Assembly (NCBI RefSeq): GCF_009467805.1
Contig: NZ_WIAY01000003.1
Coordinates: forward strand, 1 to 64,000
Reading direction: 5' to 3'
DNA from: Stenotrophomonas nematodicola
GTDB lineage: Bacteria; Pseudomonadota; Gammaproteobacteria; Xanthomonadales; Xanthomonadaceae
DNA length: 64,000 nt
A model generated the notes under the pieces. It saw nothing but the letters and a program-made list of their open reading frames with translations, was not told the DNA's origin and did no database searches. Both the position numbers and the translations under genes were made by a program. Below are positions 18,246 through 27,147 of the stretch, piece after piece. Each line of letters starts with the position of its first letter. Position 1 is the first letter of the stretch.

Positions 18246-19148
18246 TGCCGGGCTCTGCCCGGCAACGGGCGCTTGCGCGGTACAGGCCGCGTGCGCGGGC
18301 GGGAGGTACGGGGGCGGATCGGCGAGCAGCCGGGCAGAGCCCGGCTCTACGAGGTGCGGTGTGATGATCGACGCATGTCCAACGCGATGCGGCGGTCAAC
18401 GACACGTAGTGCCGGGCTCTGCCCGGCAACAGGCGCTTGCGCGGTACAGGCCGCGTGCGCGGGCGGGAGGTGCGGGGGCGGATCGGCGAGCAGCCGGGCA
18501 GAGCCCGGCTCTACGAGGTGCGGTGCGATGATCGACGCATGTCCAACGCGATGCGGCGGTCAACGACACGTAGTGCCGGGCTCTGCCCGGCAACAGGCGC
18601 TTGCACGGCAAAGGCCACGCGCGCGGGCGGGGGGTACGGGGGCGGATCGGAGAGCAGCCGGGCAGAGCCCGGCTCTACGAGGTGCGGTGCGATGATCAAC
18701 GCATGTCCAACGCGATGCGGTGACCGACACGTAGTGCCGGGCTCTGCCCGGCAACAGGCGCTGGCGCGGTACAGGCCGCGCGCGCGGGCGGGAGGTGCGG
18801 GGTCGGATCGGCGAGCAGCCGGGCAGAGCCCGGCTCTACGGGACCTGCGTGACATGGTCATCAACGCCGGTCCAACGCGATGCGGTGTTGATCAACGCAT
18901 GTCCAACGCGATGCGGTGACCGACACGTAGTGCCGGGCTCTGCCCGGCAACAGGCGCTTGCGCGGTACAGGCCGCGTGCGCGGGCGGGAGGTGCGGGGTC
19001 GGATCGGCGAGCAGCCGGGCAGAGCCCGGCTCTACGGGACCTGCGTGACATGGTCATCAACGCATGTCCAACGCGATGCGGTGTTGATCGACGCATGTCC
19101 AACGCGATGCGGTGACCGACACGTAGTGCCGGGCTCTGCCCGGCAACA
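18242..19148. repeat. Tandem array of paired SMAG/REP elements (five full units plus one half)
   Basis: Units start with GTAG at 18242, 18406, 18570, 18731, 18927 and 19123; the spacings are 164, 164, 161, 196 and 196 bp. Each full unit holds a forward element (GTAGTGCCGGGCTCTGCCCGGCA) and, about 85 bp later, an inverted one ending in CTAC (18350, 18514, 18678, 18839, 19035). This is the two-element layout of a BIME. Spacers carry repeated ACGCATGTCCAACGCGATGCGG blocks, doubled in units 4 and 5. The last unit has only the forward element. SMAG is the name used for GTAG-headed REPs in S. maltophilia; I use it by resemblance. Short open frames here are repeat translations. Confidence 0.88.
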
Positions 19149-19175
19149 GGCGCTGGCGCGGTGCCGCGCGCGCGG

Positions 19176-19742
19176 CTATTTGGCGGCAATGCGCTGTTCG
19201 ATGTCGGCGGCGGTGACCGGGCCGAGGTACTCCTTGGCGACCGTGCCATCGGGTGCGATCAGGTAGGTCAACGGCAGGCCACGCGGAATCGCGAAGTCTT
19301 CCGGCGGGTTGTACGTATCGACGATGACGATCGGATAGGTTACCGGTCGCTTCTCCAGGAACGCCTTCATCTCGGCCGGTTCGATGTCTTCATAGGCCAG
19401 GCCCACCACCTCGATTTCGTCGCGCATGGCATGCAGCGCGGACAGTTCCGGCATTTCCTTGCGGCACGGCGCACACCAGGTCGCCCAGAAGTTCACTACC
19501 ACCCATTTGCCACGATGCGCGGCCAGATCGTAGTCGCTGCCGTCCAGCGCCTTGAGTTTGAGCGTGGGGCGCTCCACGGTACGCCGGTCCGTATCGGGCG
19601 CGGCCGCAGGCGCGGGGGCCGCAGGGGCCGCAGGGGCTGGCGACGGCGTGGCGGCGGGCTCAGGCTGCGCGGTCGGGGCGGGCTTGTTGCACGCAGCCAG
19701 CGCCAGCAGGCCCAGCGCAAGCAGCAGGGGCTTGGCAGTCAT
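19176..19742 (-). CDS. TlpA/ResA-like thioredoxin-fold lipoprotein
   Basis: A 188-residue lipoprotein. The lipobox LAAC puts the lipidated cysteine near 18. A Pro/Ala-rich linker follows (about 24-50), then a thioredoxin fold with [15 protein letters not shown], whose WCAPC is the redox motif, and [11 protein letters not shown] carrying the cis-proline. It should reduce or isomerise disulfides in the periplasm; its partner is unknown. The start overlaps the YihY gene stop by 4 bp, so the two are coupled. The SMAG array ends about 28 nt past its stop. Confidence 0.88.
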   Translation of the reverse strand: MTAKPLLLALGLLALAACNKPAPTAQPEPAATPSPAPAAPAAPAPAAAPDTDRRTVERPTLKLKALDGSDYDLAAHRGKWVVVNFWATWCAPCRKEMPELSALHAMRDEIEVVGLAYEDIEPAEMKAFLEKRPVTYPIVIVDTYNPPEDFAIPRGLPLTYLIAPDGTVAKEYLGPVTAADIEQRIAAK

Positions 19743-21013
19743 GGTTTGTCTCCGAGGTTTGTATAGATGTCGCTGACGCGTCGCTTGAGCAGTTCGCGCA
19801 GCGGCAGGCGCAGCGCGTCCAGCGCGGCCACCGAGGCATCGCCCAGGCTGTCGTCGCGGTAAGGCAGGTACGCTTCCTTGACCGGGATGCGCATCTGGGT
19901 GGTTTCGTACAGATCCGACAGCGTCAGCTTGTCCAGGTCGCGCGCCAGCAGCCATTCGCCCTGTTCGTCGCGCCGCACCACGCGGATCGCTTCCAGGTCG
20001 CACAGCATGGTCTGCAGGAGCGAGTCGGTCAGCATCGGCTCCAGCCTGAGGATCTCGTCGTCATCCAGGCTGCGTCCGCTCTGCCGCGCCTGCTGGAACC
20101 GCCCGATCAATCGCAGCAGGCCGTAGAGCTCGTAGCCGGTGGGCAGGCGCAGGTCCGCCGGCTGGTAGCGGAAGGCGGCGATCGAGGACGCCAGCGACGC
20201 GCCCAGCAGCACCGACACCCAGCACAGGTAGATCCACAGCAGCAGGATCGGCACGAAGGCCACGGTGCCGTACAGCTTCTGGTAGGACTGGAAGCTGCCC
20301 AGGTAGGCGCCCATGCCCCACTTCACCAGCTCCAGCATCACCGCGGCCAGGATCGCGCCGGGGATGGCATGCCGCCATTTGACGGTGTGGTGCGGAACCA
20401 CGCGGTAGACCAGCATGATGCAGACGAATTCGATCAGTACCGGTGCCAGCCCCAACGACAGATTGGCCAGCCATCGGCCTTCGCTGGTGCCGAACAGCGG
20501 CAACGCGAACACCCGCGCCGAGACCGCGAGCGAGGCGGCCGCCAGCATCGCGCCCAGGGTCAGCACCGTCCAGTAGACCAGGAAACGGGTCAGCTTGGGT
20601 CGCGCCGAGCTGACCCGCCAGATCTGGTTGAAGGTCTGCTCGACGCTGTTGAGCGTGATCAGCAGCGACACCACCAGCGCGATGAAGCCGGCGGCGGTGA
20701 GCTGGCCGGCACTGGCCGAGAACTGGCGCAGGTAGCCTTCGGCCGCGCGCGCCGCGTTGGGCACGAAGTTGGAGAACACGTAGTCGCTGAGCTGGTCGCT
20801 CCAGCGGTCGAACACCGGGAATGCCGAGAGCACCCCGAACACCACGATCGCCAGTGGCACCAGCGCGAACACGGTCGTGTAAGCCAGCGACGCGGCCGCC
20901 TGGAACAGACGGTCGTCGAGGAAGCGGTGCCACAGGAAGCGGCCGAAACTGGCGGCGCGCGCGCGATCCCGCACACGTTCCATCCACAGGTTGAGGGTGT
21001 CCAGAGGTTCCAT
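19739..21013 (-). CDS. YihY/virulence factor BrkB family inner-membrane protein
   Basis: A 424-residue protein. Residues about 35-280 hold six predicted membrane helices, with the family features LAYTTVFALVPLAIV, SVEQTFNQIW, HAIPGAILAAVMLELVKWGMGAYL and VPILLLWIYLCWVSVLLGA. A soluble C-terminal extension of about 140 residues follows, as in the longer YihY proteins of this group. E. coli YihY was once called RNase BN in error, and the true function is unknown. I chose the start MEPLDTLN, because 13 upstream residues look untranslated. It overlaps the TlpA-like gene by 4 bp. Confidence 0.9.
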   Translation of the reverse strand: MEPLDTLNLWMERVRDRARAASFGRFLWHRFLDDRLFQAAASLAYTTVFALVPLAIVVFGVLSAFPVFDRWSDQLSDYVFSNFVPNAARAAEGYLRQFSASAGQLTAAGFIALVVSLLITLNSVEQTFNQIWRVSSARPKLTRFLVYWTVLTLGAMLAAASLAVSARVFALPLFGTSEGRWLANLSLGLAPVLIEFVCIMLVYRVVPHHTVKWRHAIPGAILAAVMLELVKWGMGAYLGSFQSYQKLYGTVAFVPILLLWIYLCWVSVLLGASLASSIAAFRYQPADLRLPTGYELYGLLRLIGRFQQARQSGRSLDDDEILRLEPMLTDSLLQTMLCDLEAIRVVRRDEQGEWLLARDLDKLTLSDLYETTQMRIPVKEAYLPYRDDSLGDASVAALDALRLPLRELLKRRVSDIYTNLGDKP

Positions 21014-21110
21014 CGGCGCAAGGGTACCCGATGCGGCGAAACGTGCACGCATCGGCCGCGCTCGCCCTGCGCCCGCCGCATCGCCATACTGGCCCCTGGC
21101 CCCAAGATGA

Positions 21111-22048
<938 letters not shown>

Positions 22049-22147
22049 CGGCAGACGGGCGACGCACGGCTCTCCGGGATCGCGCGGTATCATGGCGCCA
22101 GGGCGCGGCGACGCCGCCCAGCTCACCGTCAACCCAGGATTGCTGCA

Positions 22148-22633
22148 ATGGACGAACTACTGATCATCACCACCGGCGGGACGATCGACAAGATCTACTT
22201 CGACGACAAGTCGGACTACCAGATCGGCGATCCCCAGATCGGGATGATCCTGCGCGAACTGGGCGTGACCTTCCGTTTCAACGTGATTCCGATCCTGCGC
22301 AAGGATTCGTTGCACATCACCGATGACGACCGCGAACTGATCCGCGCGACCATCGCCGCCCAACCGACCCGCCACGTGCTGGTCACCCACGGTACGGACT
22401 CGATGGTGCAGACCGGCAAGGTGCTCAAGTCGATTGCCGACAAGACCATCGTCATGACCGGCGCGCTGAGCCCGGCGCGCTTCCGCGGCTCGGATGCGGA
22501 GTTCAACATCGGCTGTGCGATCGGTGCGGTGCAGTCGCTCGCCAGCGGCGTGTACATCGCCATGAACGGCCGCATCTGGAATCCCGAGCAGGTGCGCAAG
22601 AACGTGGCGGCCAACCGGTTCGAGGAAGCCTGA
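22148..22633 (+). CDS. Single-domain L-asparaginase-like protein
   Basis: A 161-residue homologue of the N-terminal domain of bacterial type I/II asparaginases. IITTGGTIDKIY carries the first catalytic threonine and LVTHGTDSMVQTGK the second threonine and aspartate. The protein ends at the position where the C-terminal domain of the 330-residue enzymes would begin. The stop is followed by a terminator, so this looks like a complete short protein and not a fresh truncation. Whether it hydrolyses asparagine is open, because the usual active site borrows residues from the other domain. Confidence 0.8.
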   Translation: MDELLIITTGGTIDKIYFDDKSDYQIGDPQIGMILRELGVTFRFNVIPILRKDSLHITDDDRELIRATIAAQPTRHVLVTHGTDSMVQTGKVLKSIADKTIVMTGALSPARFRGSDAEFNIGCAIGAVQSLASGVYIAMNGRIWNPEQVRKNVAANRFEEA

Positions 22634-22658
22634 CGCGCCACCGCCTGGCGGACATGAA

Positions 22659-22685
22659 GACGCCCCGGCATGCCGGGGCGTCTTT
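22659..22685. terminator. Bidirectional terminator between the asparaginase-like gene and the subtilase
   Basis: GACGCCCCGGCA pairs perfectly with TGCCGGGGCGTC and is followed by TTTGTT on the plus strand. It lies 26 nt after the asparaginase-like stop and 18 nt from the convergent subtilase stop, so it may serve both genes. Confidence 0.85.
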
Positions 22686-22699
22686 GTTGCAGCTCCCGA

Positions 22700-24445
22700 T
22701 CAGTACTGCGCGGTCAGGCTCAGGCCGGAGAAGGTCGTGTAGGCCTTCACCCGCACGTGCCAGGTGCCCGCAGCCGGGGCATTGATGGTGCAGGTTTCAT
22801 TGTTGCCGCTCAGGTACGGGCGGCAGTTGTACACGGTGTCGGTCGGAGCGCTGCCCGAGCGCACGTACAGGTCCGCATCGCCGCTGCCGCCGGCAATCGT
22901 GACCTTCAGCTGCGCGCTGCCCGAGGGCACGTTCACGGTGTAGGCCAGCGATGCACCGCTGGCGGCGCCGAGGCCGGTGACCGGAACGTTGTTCTGCAGC
23001 ACCGTGCCGGTGCCCGGGCCGGGGCCGGTCCCGTTGAGCGCTGCGGTGACCGCGGCATCGGCATCGACGATGCCCGCGCCGCACCCGCCGGTGCAGGCAC
23101 CCGGCAGTGCACGCGCGGTGTTCTTGAGCAGGGTCTCGACCGCGGCCGGCGACAGCGCCGTCGGTGCCACCGACTGCACCAGCGCGACCACGCCCGCCAC
23201 GTGCGGCGCCGCCATCGAGGTGCCGTTGTAGGACGCGTAGGAGGCTGCGCCCGGCACCGTGGTGCCGCTGTTGAGGGTGGACAGAATCGCCTGGCCCGGT
23301 GCCGAGATGTCGATGCCGGCGCCATAGTTGGAGAAGCTGGCGCGGGCACCGGCCGAGGTGGTGGCGGCCACCGCGATCACGTTGGCGCAGTTGGCCGGCA
23401 CCGACGAGGACACGTTGGTGTTGCTGTTGCCCGCGGCCACCACGACGGTGGTGCCGCGCGACACCGCGCCATTGATCGCGTTCTGGTAGGTGGTCGAGCA
23501 GCTGCCACCGCCCCCCAGCGACATGTTGATCACTTCGGCCGGGTTGGCATTGGCCGGAACGCCGCTGACGGTGCCGCCCGAGGCCCACACGATCGCATCG
23601 GCGATGTCGGAGGTGTAACCGCCGCACTTGCCGAGCACGCGCACCGGCACGACCTTGGCATTGAAGGCGGTACCGGCCACGCCGGTGCTGTTGTTGGTCA
23701 CTGCGGCGATGGTGCCGGCCACATGGGTGCCATGCCAGCTCGAGTTGGATGCCGGGATGCCGGAGCCGCACTCGTTGGCGCCGTACCAGTCGCCTTCATC
23801 GTTGGCGTTGTTGTCGCGCCCGCCGCCATCGCGCGCCATCGCGGCGTCGCTGATGAAGTCGTAGCCCGGCAGGATGTTCGCGTTGAGGTCGGGATGGCTG
23901 GTGATGCCGGTATCGATCACCGCCACGACCACGCCGGCGCCGGTGGCCTTGTCCCAGGCCGGGCGCACGTTGATGGACGCGTTGCTGGTGCCGAAGCCCC
24001 ACTGCTCGGACAGACGCGTATCGTTGGGCACCAGGGTGGCCTGCATCAGCTGGTCGACCTCGACGTATTCCACGTTCGGGTCGGCCGCAAGGCGGCGCAT
24101 CAGCAGTTCGGATTCGGCCTGATCGAGCGGACGATCGGTCTTGACCACGGTCGGACCGATGGCGAGCTGACGCAGTTTCTGCAGGCCCAGCGCGCGCCCT
24201 TGGGCGGCGGGCACGGCGCTGGCGGCCGCCTTGAGCGAGCTGGCCAGTGCGGTGGGCGTGGCGATCGCGCTGCTGCCGTCCTTGTACTTCACGATGAAGC
24301 GCTGGTGGGTCGGCGCCGAGGACAGGCCGCTCAGCTGTACGTCACCTGCCAACGCCGGCGAGGCCAGCAGCAGCGAGGTGAGTACGGACGCGCCCAGTAC
24401 AACCAATGCACGCTGACGCAAACGGTGTTGCGAATCATGAGACAT
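22700..24445 (-). CDS. Secreted subtilisin-like serine protease (family S8) with PPC domain
   Basis: A 581-residue preproprotease. The signal peptide is about 1-33 (ending PALAG). An inhibitor-I9-like propeptide follows to about 135. The catalytic domain has VVAVIDTG (Asp about 178), HGTHVAGT (His about 238), the oxyanion AAGN (about 339) and NGTSMAAPH (Ser about 410). The C-terminal region (about 490-581) is a bacterial pre-peptidase domain, usually removed after secretion. The organisation matches the extracellular StmPr-type proteases of Stenotrophomonas and the Xanthomonas extracellular proteases, a likely virulence or nutrient-scavenging factor. It is transcribed alone. Confidence 0.93.
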   Translation of the reverse strand: MSHDSQHRLRQRALVVLGASVLTSLLLASPALAGDVQLSGLSSAPTHQRFIVKYKDGSSAIATPTALASSLKAAASAVPAAQGRALGLQKLRQLAIGPTVVKTDRPLDQAESELLMRRLAADPNVEYVEVDQLMQATLVPNDTRLSEQWGFGTSNASINVRPAWDKATGAGVVVAVIDTGITSHPDLNANILPGYDFISDAAMARDGGGRDNNANDEGDWYGANECGSGIPASNSSWHGTHVAGTIAAVTNNSTGVAGTAFNAKVVPVRVLGKCGGYTSDIADAIVWASGGTVSGVPANANPAEVINMSLGGGGSCSTTYQNAINGAVSRGTTVVVAAGNSNTNVSSSVPANCANVIAVAATTSAGARASFSNYGAGIDISAPGQAILSTLNSGTTVPGAASYASYNGTSMAAPHVAGVVALVQSVAPTALSPAAVETLLKNTARALPGACTGGCGAGIVDADAAVTAALNGTGPGPGTGTVLQNNVPVTGLGAASGASLAYTVNVPSGSAQLKVTIAGGSGDADLYVRSGSAPTDTVYNCRPYLSGNNETCTINAPAAGTWHVRVKAYTTFSGLSLTAQY

Positions 24446-24800
24446 CGGATTTCCCTTTCAGACTGAAGGATGCCGTCTATGCGGCGAAAATCCGGCGCGA
24501 TCCGTGGCTACGGATCTATGGCAGTGATCGCGACCGGTTGTTGGATCGGTTTCCCCTAACAAAAACCGCCCGACGACGGACGCTATTGGTTTCGCCGCCA
24601 CGCAACAACGTGTCAATGCCTTTTCAGTCTTGTGAACATTCCGATCTGAGACTTTTCGGGTCAACGGTTTGTGAATGTGAAGGAACTTTCACGACAGAAA
24701 CCGCCACATGAACGGCTTTTTCAAGTCCACCCTCTGTCTTGCCCGACAAAAACCGGACATCCCGTTGCGCAACAACGACTTGCGTGGGGCCATCCACACA
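24446..24800. other. Gene-free stretch upstream of the subtilase
   Basis: About 350 bp with lower GC than the surroundings, holding the control region of the secreted protease. On the minus strand TTGACA at 24616-24611 is a good -35, but no convincing -10 lies 16-18 nt after it. A 10-bp palindrome GTTGCGCAAC is at 24764-24773, and an imperfect GTGAA/TTCAC dyad lies near 24680-24695. No gene or RNA is recognised. Confidence 0.5.
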
Positions 24801-24828
24801 AAGGCCCGCCTGTTGCCAGGCGGGCCTT
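24801..24828 (-). terminator. Terminator of ilvE
   Basis: AAGGCCCGCCTG pairs with CAGGCGGGCCTT around a 4-nt loop, 30 nt past the ilvE stop. On the minus strand it is followed by TGTGTGG, and the stem itself ends in TT. A good hairpin with a weak T tract. Confidence 0.75.
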
Positions 24829-24858
24829 GGGAAACGCGCGATCAGGGCGCCAACCGGA

Positions 24859-25956
24859 TCAGGCGTCCAGGCGCACCAGCCAGCCGTGGCGGTCCGGCAG
24901 GCGGCCGTACTGGATGTCGGTCAGTTCCTTGCGCAGGGACATCGTCACTTCACCGGCCGGCGCGTTGATGTCGCCCACCGCGAAGCCGTCGCCCTTGAGC
25001 TGGCCGATCGGGGTCACCACGGCGGCGGTACCGCAGGCGAACACTTCGGCGATGTCGCCGGAGGCCACGCCCTGCTTCCACTCGTCGATGCTCACCTTGC
25101 GCTCTTCAACCTTCATGCCGCGGTCGCGGGCCAGCTGCAGGATGCTCTCGCGGGTGATGCCCTCAAGGATGCTGCCGGACAGTTCCGGCGTCACCAGCGT
25201 GCCGTCCTTGTAGACCAGGAACACGTTCATGCCGCCCAGCTCTTCCAGGTACTTGCCTTCCACCGGATCCAGGAACAATACCTGCGAGCAGCCCTGGGCC
25301 TGCGCCTTCTGCTGCGGCAGCAGCGAGGCGGCGTAGTTGCCGCCGCACTTGGCCGCGCCGGTGCCGCCCTTGGCGGCGCGGGCGTATTCGGTGGACAGCC
25401 AGATCGACACCGGCGCCACGCCCTTGGCGAAGTACGGACCCGCCGGGCTGGCGATCACGTAGTAACCGGCCTTGTGTGCGCCGCGCACGCCGAGGAAGGC
25501 TTCATCGCCGATCATGAACGGACGGAAGTACAGGCTGGATTCGTCGGCCGACGGCACCCAGCTGGCGTCCACGGCGATCATCTGCCTGAGCGACTCGACG
25601 AAGATGTCCACCGGCAGTTCCGGCAGCGCCAGGCGCTGCGCCGAACGCTGCAGGCGCCGGCCGTTGGCATCCGGGCGGAAGGTCCAGATCGAGCCATCGG
25701 CGTGGCGGTAGGCCTTGATGCCTTCGAAGATCTCCTGGCCGTAGTGCAGCACTGCGGCGGCCGGGTCCAGCTGCAGCGGGCCATACGGGCGCACGCTGGC
25801 ATCGTGCCAGCCGGTGTCCTTGTCCCAGCGCACTTCCACCATGTGGTCGGTGAAGTGCAGGCCGAAACCGGGCGCGGCCAGAATGCGATCGCGCTCCTCG
25901 CTGCTGCGCGGGTGGGCCGAACGGGTGGTGCTGAAGCTCACGGAAGACTGGGACAC
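24859..25956 (-). CDS. ilvE: Branched-chain amino-acid aminotransferase
   Basis: A 365-residue PLP enzyme that moves the amino group between glutamate and the 2-oxo acids of Leu, Ile and Val. The length and the blocks LHYGQEIFEGIKAYR, LYFRPFMIGDE, GGNYAASLLPQQKAQ (with the PLP lysine) and ELGGMNVFLVY place it in group II, near the mammalian and mycobacterial type, unlike the shorter E. coli enzyme. It is monocistronic, with its own terminator. The sufT gene follows upstream on the same strand after 60 bp. Confidence 0.94.
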   Translation of the reverse strand: MSQSSVSFSTTRSAHPRSSEERDRILAAPGFGLHFTDHMVEVRWDKDTGWHDASVRPYGPLQLDPAAAVLHYGQEIFEGIKAYRHADGSIWTFRPDANGRRLQRSAQRLALPELPVDIFVESLRQMIAVDASWVPSADESSLYFRPFMIGDEAFLGVRGAHKAGYYVIASPAGPYFAKGVAPVSIWLSTEYARAAKGGTGAAKCGGNYAASLLPQQKAQAQGCSQVLFLDPVEGKYLEELGGMNVFLVYKDGTLVTPELSGSILEGITRESILQLARDRGMKVEERKVSIDEWKQGVASGDIAEVFACGTAAVVTPIGQLKGDGFAVGDINAPAGEVTMSLRKELTDIQYGRLPDRHGWLVRLDA

Positions 25957-26016
25957 CGGATATTTCCTGTTCTGGTTACGGGGAACGCCACCACCACCAA
26001 ACGCGCGGTGGAGCGG

Positions 26017-26568
26017 TTACAACATGCCGGTTTCAAGCCGGGCGGCCTCGGACATCATGTGGCGGCCCCACGGCGGATCGAACACCAGCTCGACGTCGGC
26101 CTCGGCCACCGTCGGGATCATTTCCAGCTTGCTGCGCACGTCGTCGACCAGGATCTCGCCCATGCCGCAGCCCGGCGCGGTGAGCGTCATCTTGATGTCC
26201 ACCTCGCGCCGGCCATCGTCCAGGTGCTTGAGATCCACTTCATAGACCAGGCCCAGATCGACGATGTTGAACGGAATCTCGGGGTCGAAACAGGTGCGCA
26301 GCTGCTGCCACACCAGTTTTTCCACTTCCTCGTCGGAGGCGTTTTCGGGGAGTTCCAGCGCGGGCGGCGGTTCCTTGCCGATAGCGTCGCCGTCCTTGCC
26401 GGCGATGCGGAACAGATTGCCTTCGACAAACACGGTATAGCTGCCACCCAGCGCCTGGGTGATATAGCCATAGCTGCCGGCCGGCAGCGTCACCGTTTCG
26501 CCCTGCGGGACCATGACGGCCTCGCAGTCGCGTTCGAAGTGGACAGGTTCACTGCTACGGGAATACAT
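26017..26568 (-). CDS. sufT: Putative Fe-S cluster assembly protein SufT
   Basis: A 183-residue protein with a C-terminal MIP18 (DUF59) domain. FDPEIPFNIVDLGLVYEV and LTAPGCGMGEILVDDV carry the typical DPEIP and the conserved cysteine. The N-terminal beta-rich part (EAVMVPQGETVTLPAGSYG) is the mark of SufT as against PaaD. SufT helps in the maturation of Fe-S proteins. It is upstream of ilvE on the same strand and away from any suf operon in this window. Confidence 0.9.
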   Translation of the reverse strand: MYSRSSEPVHFERDCEAVMVPQGETVTLPAGSYGYITQALGGSYTVFVEGNLFRIAGKDGDAIGKEPPPALELPENASDEEVEKLVWQQLRTCFDPEIPFNIVDLGLVYEVDLKHLDDGRREVDIKMTLTAPGCGMGEILVDDVRSKLEMIPTVAEADVELVFDPPWGRHMMSEAARLETGML

Positions 26569-26685
26569 GTGGATGGATATGGGGTCGCGGCCAATTCCCG
26601 CAAGGCCGCCATTTTAGCCCAGCCGCCGGCCACGCGCCGGTCACCACGCAAGCCGGTATCCTGTGGGGACTTACAGGAAGATCGA

Positions 26686-27105
26686 ATGTCGCCCACGTCC
26701 GTGTCTGCCCGGCCCCGTCACTGGCTCTGGCCCCCGCTGTTGCTGCTTGGTATCGCCACGGCCACGCTGGCCTGGTTGTTCATCGCCCTCCTCAGCGGCC
26801 AGCAGGCCGGCTGGATGGCCGTTCTGGGAGCCCTGGACGTGGTGCTGATGCTGCGGCTGGGCACCTTCCGCCCGGGGGCAACCCGGGTCGTGGTGACCGT
26901 GCTGGCCACGGCAGTGGTGGCACTGGCGGCCAACTGGTTCATCGCCTCGGCCTACCTGGGCGGCTCGATGGGGCTCAACCCGTGGGAATCTGCGTTGCGC
27001 ATGGGCCCATTCATGGCCAGCACGCTGATCCAGCTGGCCAACGGGCCGCTCGAAGCGATCTGGCTGGCCGTCGCGCTGGTGGTTGGCGGGTGGCTGGCGC
27101 GGTGA
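26686..27105 (+). CDS. Small inner-membrane protein of unknown function
   Basis: A 139-residue protein starting MSPTSVSARPRHW, with GGAAG about 9 nt upstream of the ATG. It has four hydrophobic stretches: about 15-35, 45-62, 70-90 and 115-138. I recognise no family. It is divergent from sufT and convergent with pntB. The same reading frame stays open far upstream, antisense to sufT and ilvE; that part is a high-GC artefact. Confidence 0.65.
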   Translation: MSPTSVSARPRHWLWPPLLLLGIATATLAWLFIALLSGQQAGWMAVLGALDVVLMLRLGTFRPGATRVVVTVLATAVVALAANWFIASAYLGGSMGLNPWESALRMGPFMASTLIQLANGPLEAIWLAVALVVGGWLAR

Positions 27106-27147
27106 TGCCGGCCGCTGGGCGGCACCACCGGTCGGGCCCGGTGGCGG

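Noticed and set aside
18273-19115. Several 60-160 residue open frames on both strands in the repeat array
   Set aside because: They are translations of the SMAG units, repeat with the same period and have no gene-like features.
18242-19148. CRISPR array or satellite with coding function
   Set aside because: Units are paired palindromes with near-identical spacers; CRISPR spacers must differ.
22148-22633. Asparaginase pseudogene
   Set aside because: Both catalytic motifs are intact, the frame closes cleanly and a terminator follows. No remains of a second domain are seen downstream.
24675-24700. CRP-like site upstream of the subtilase (GTGAA/TTCAC)
   Set aside because: The half sites are not spaced as GTGA-N6-TCAC, and the dyad is imperfect.
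24739-27105. A 788-residue plus-strand open frame covering ilvE and sufT
   Set aside because: Its first 650 residues are antisense to two clear genes. Only the last 139 residues from ATG 26686 have their own ribosome-binding site and membrane-protein character.
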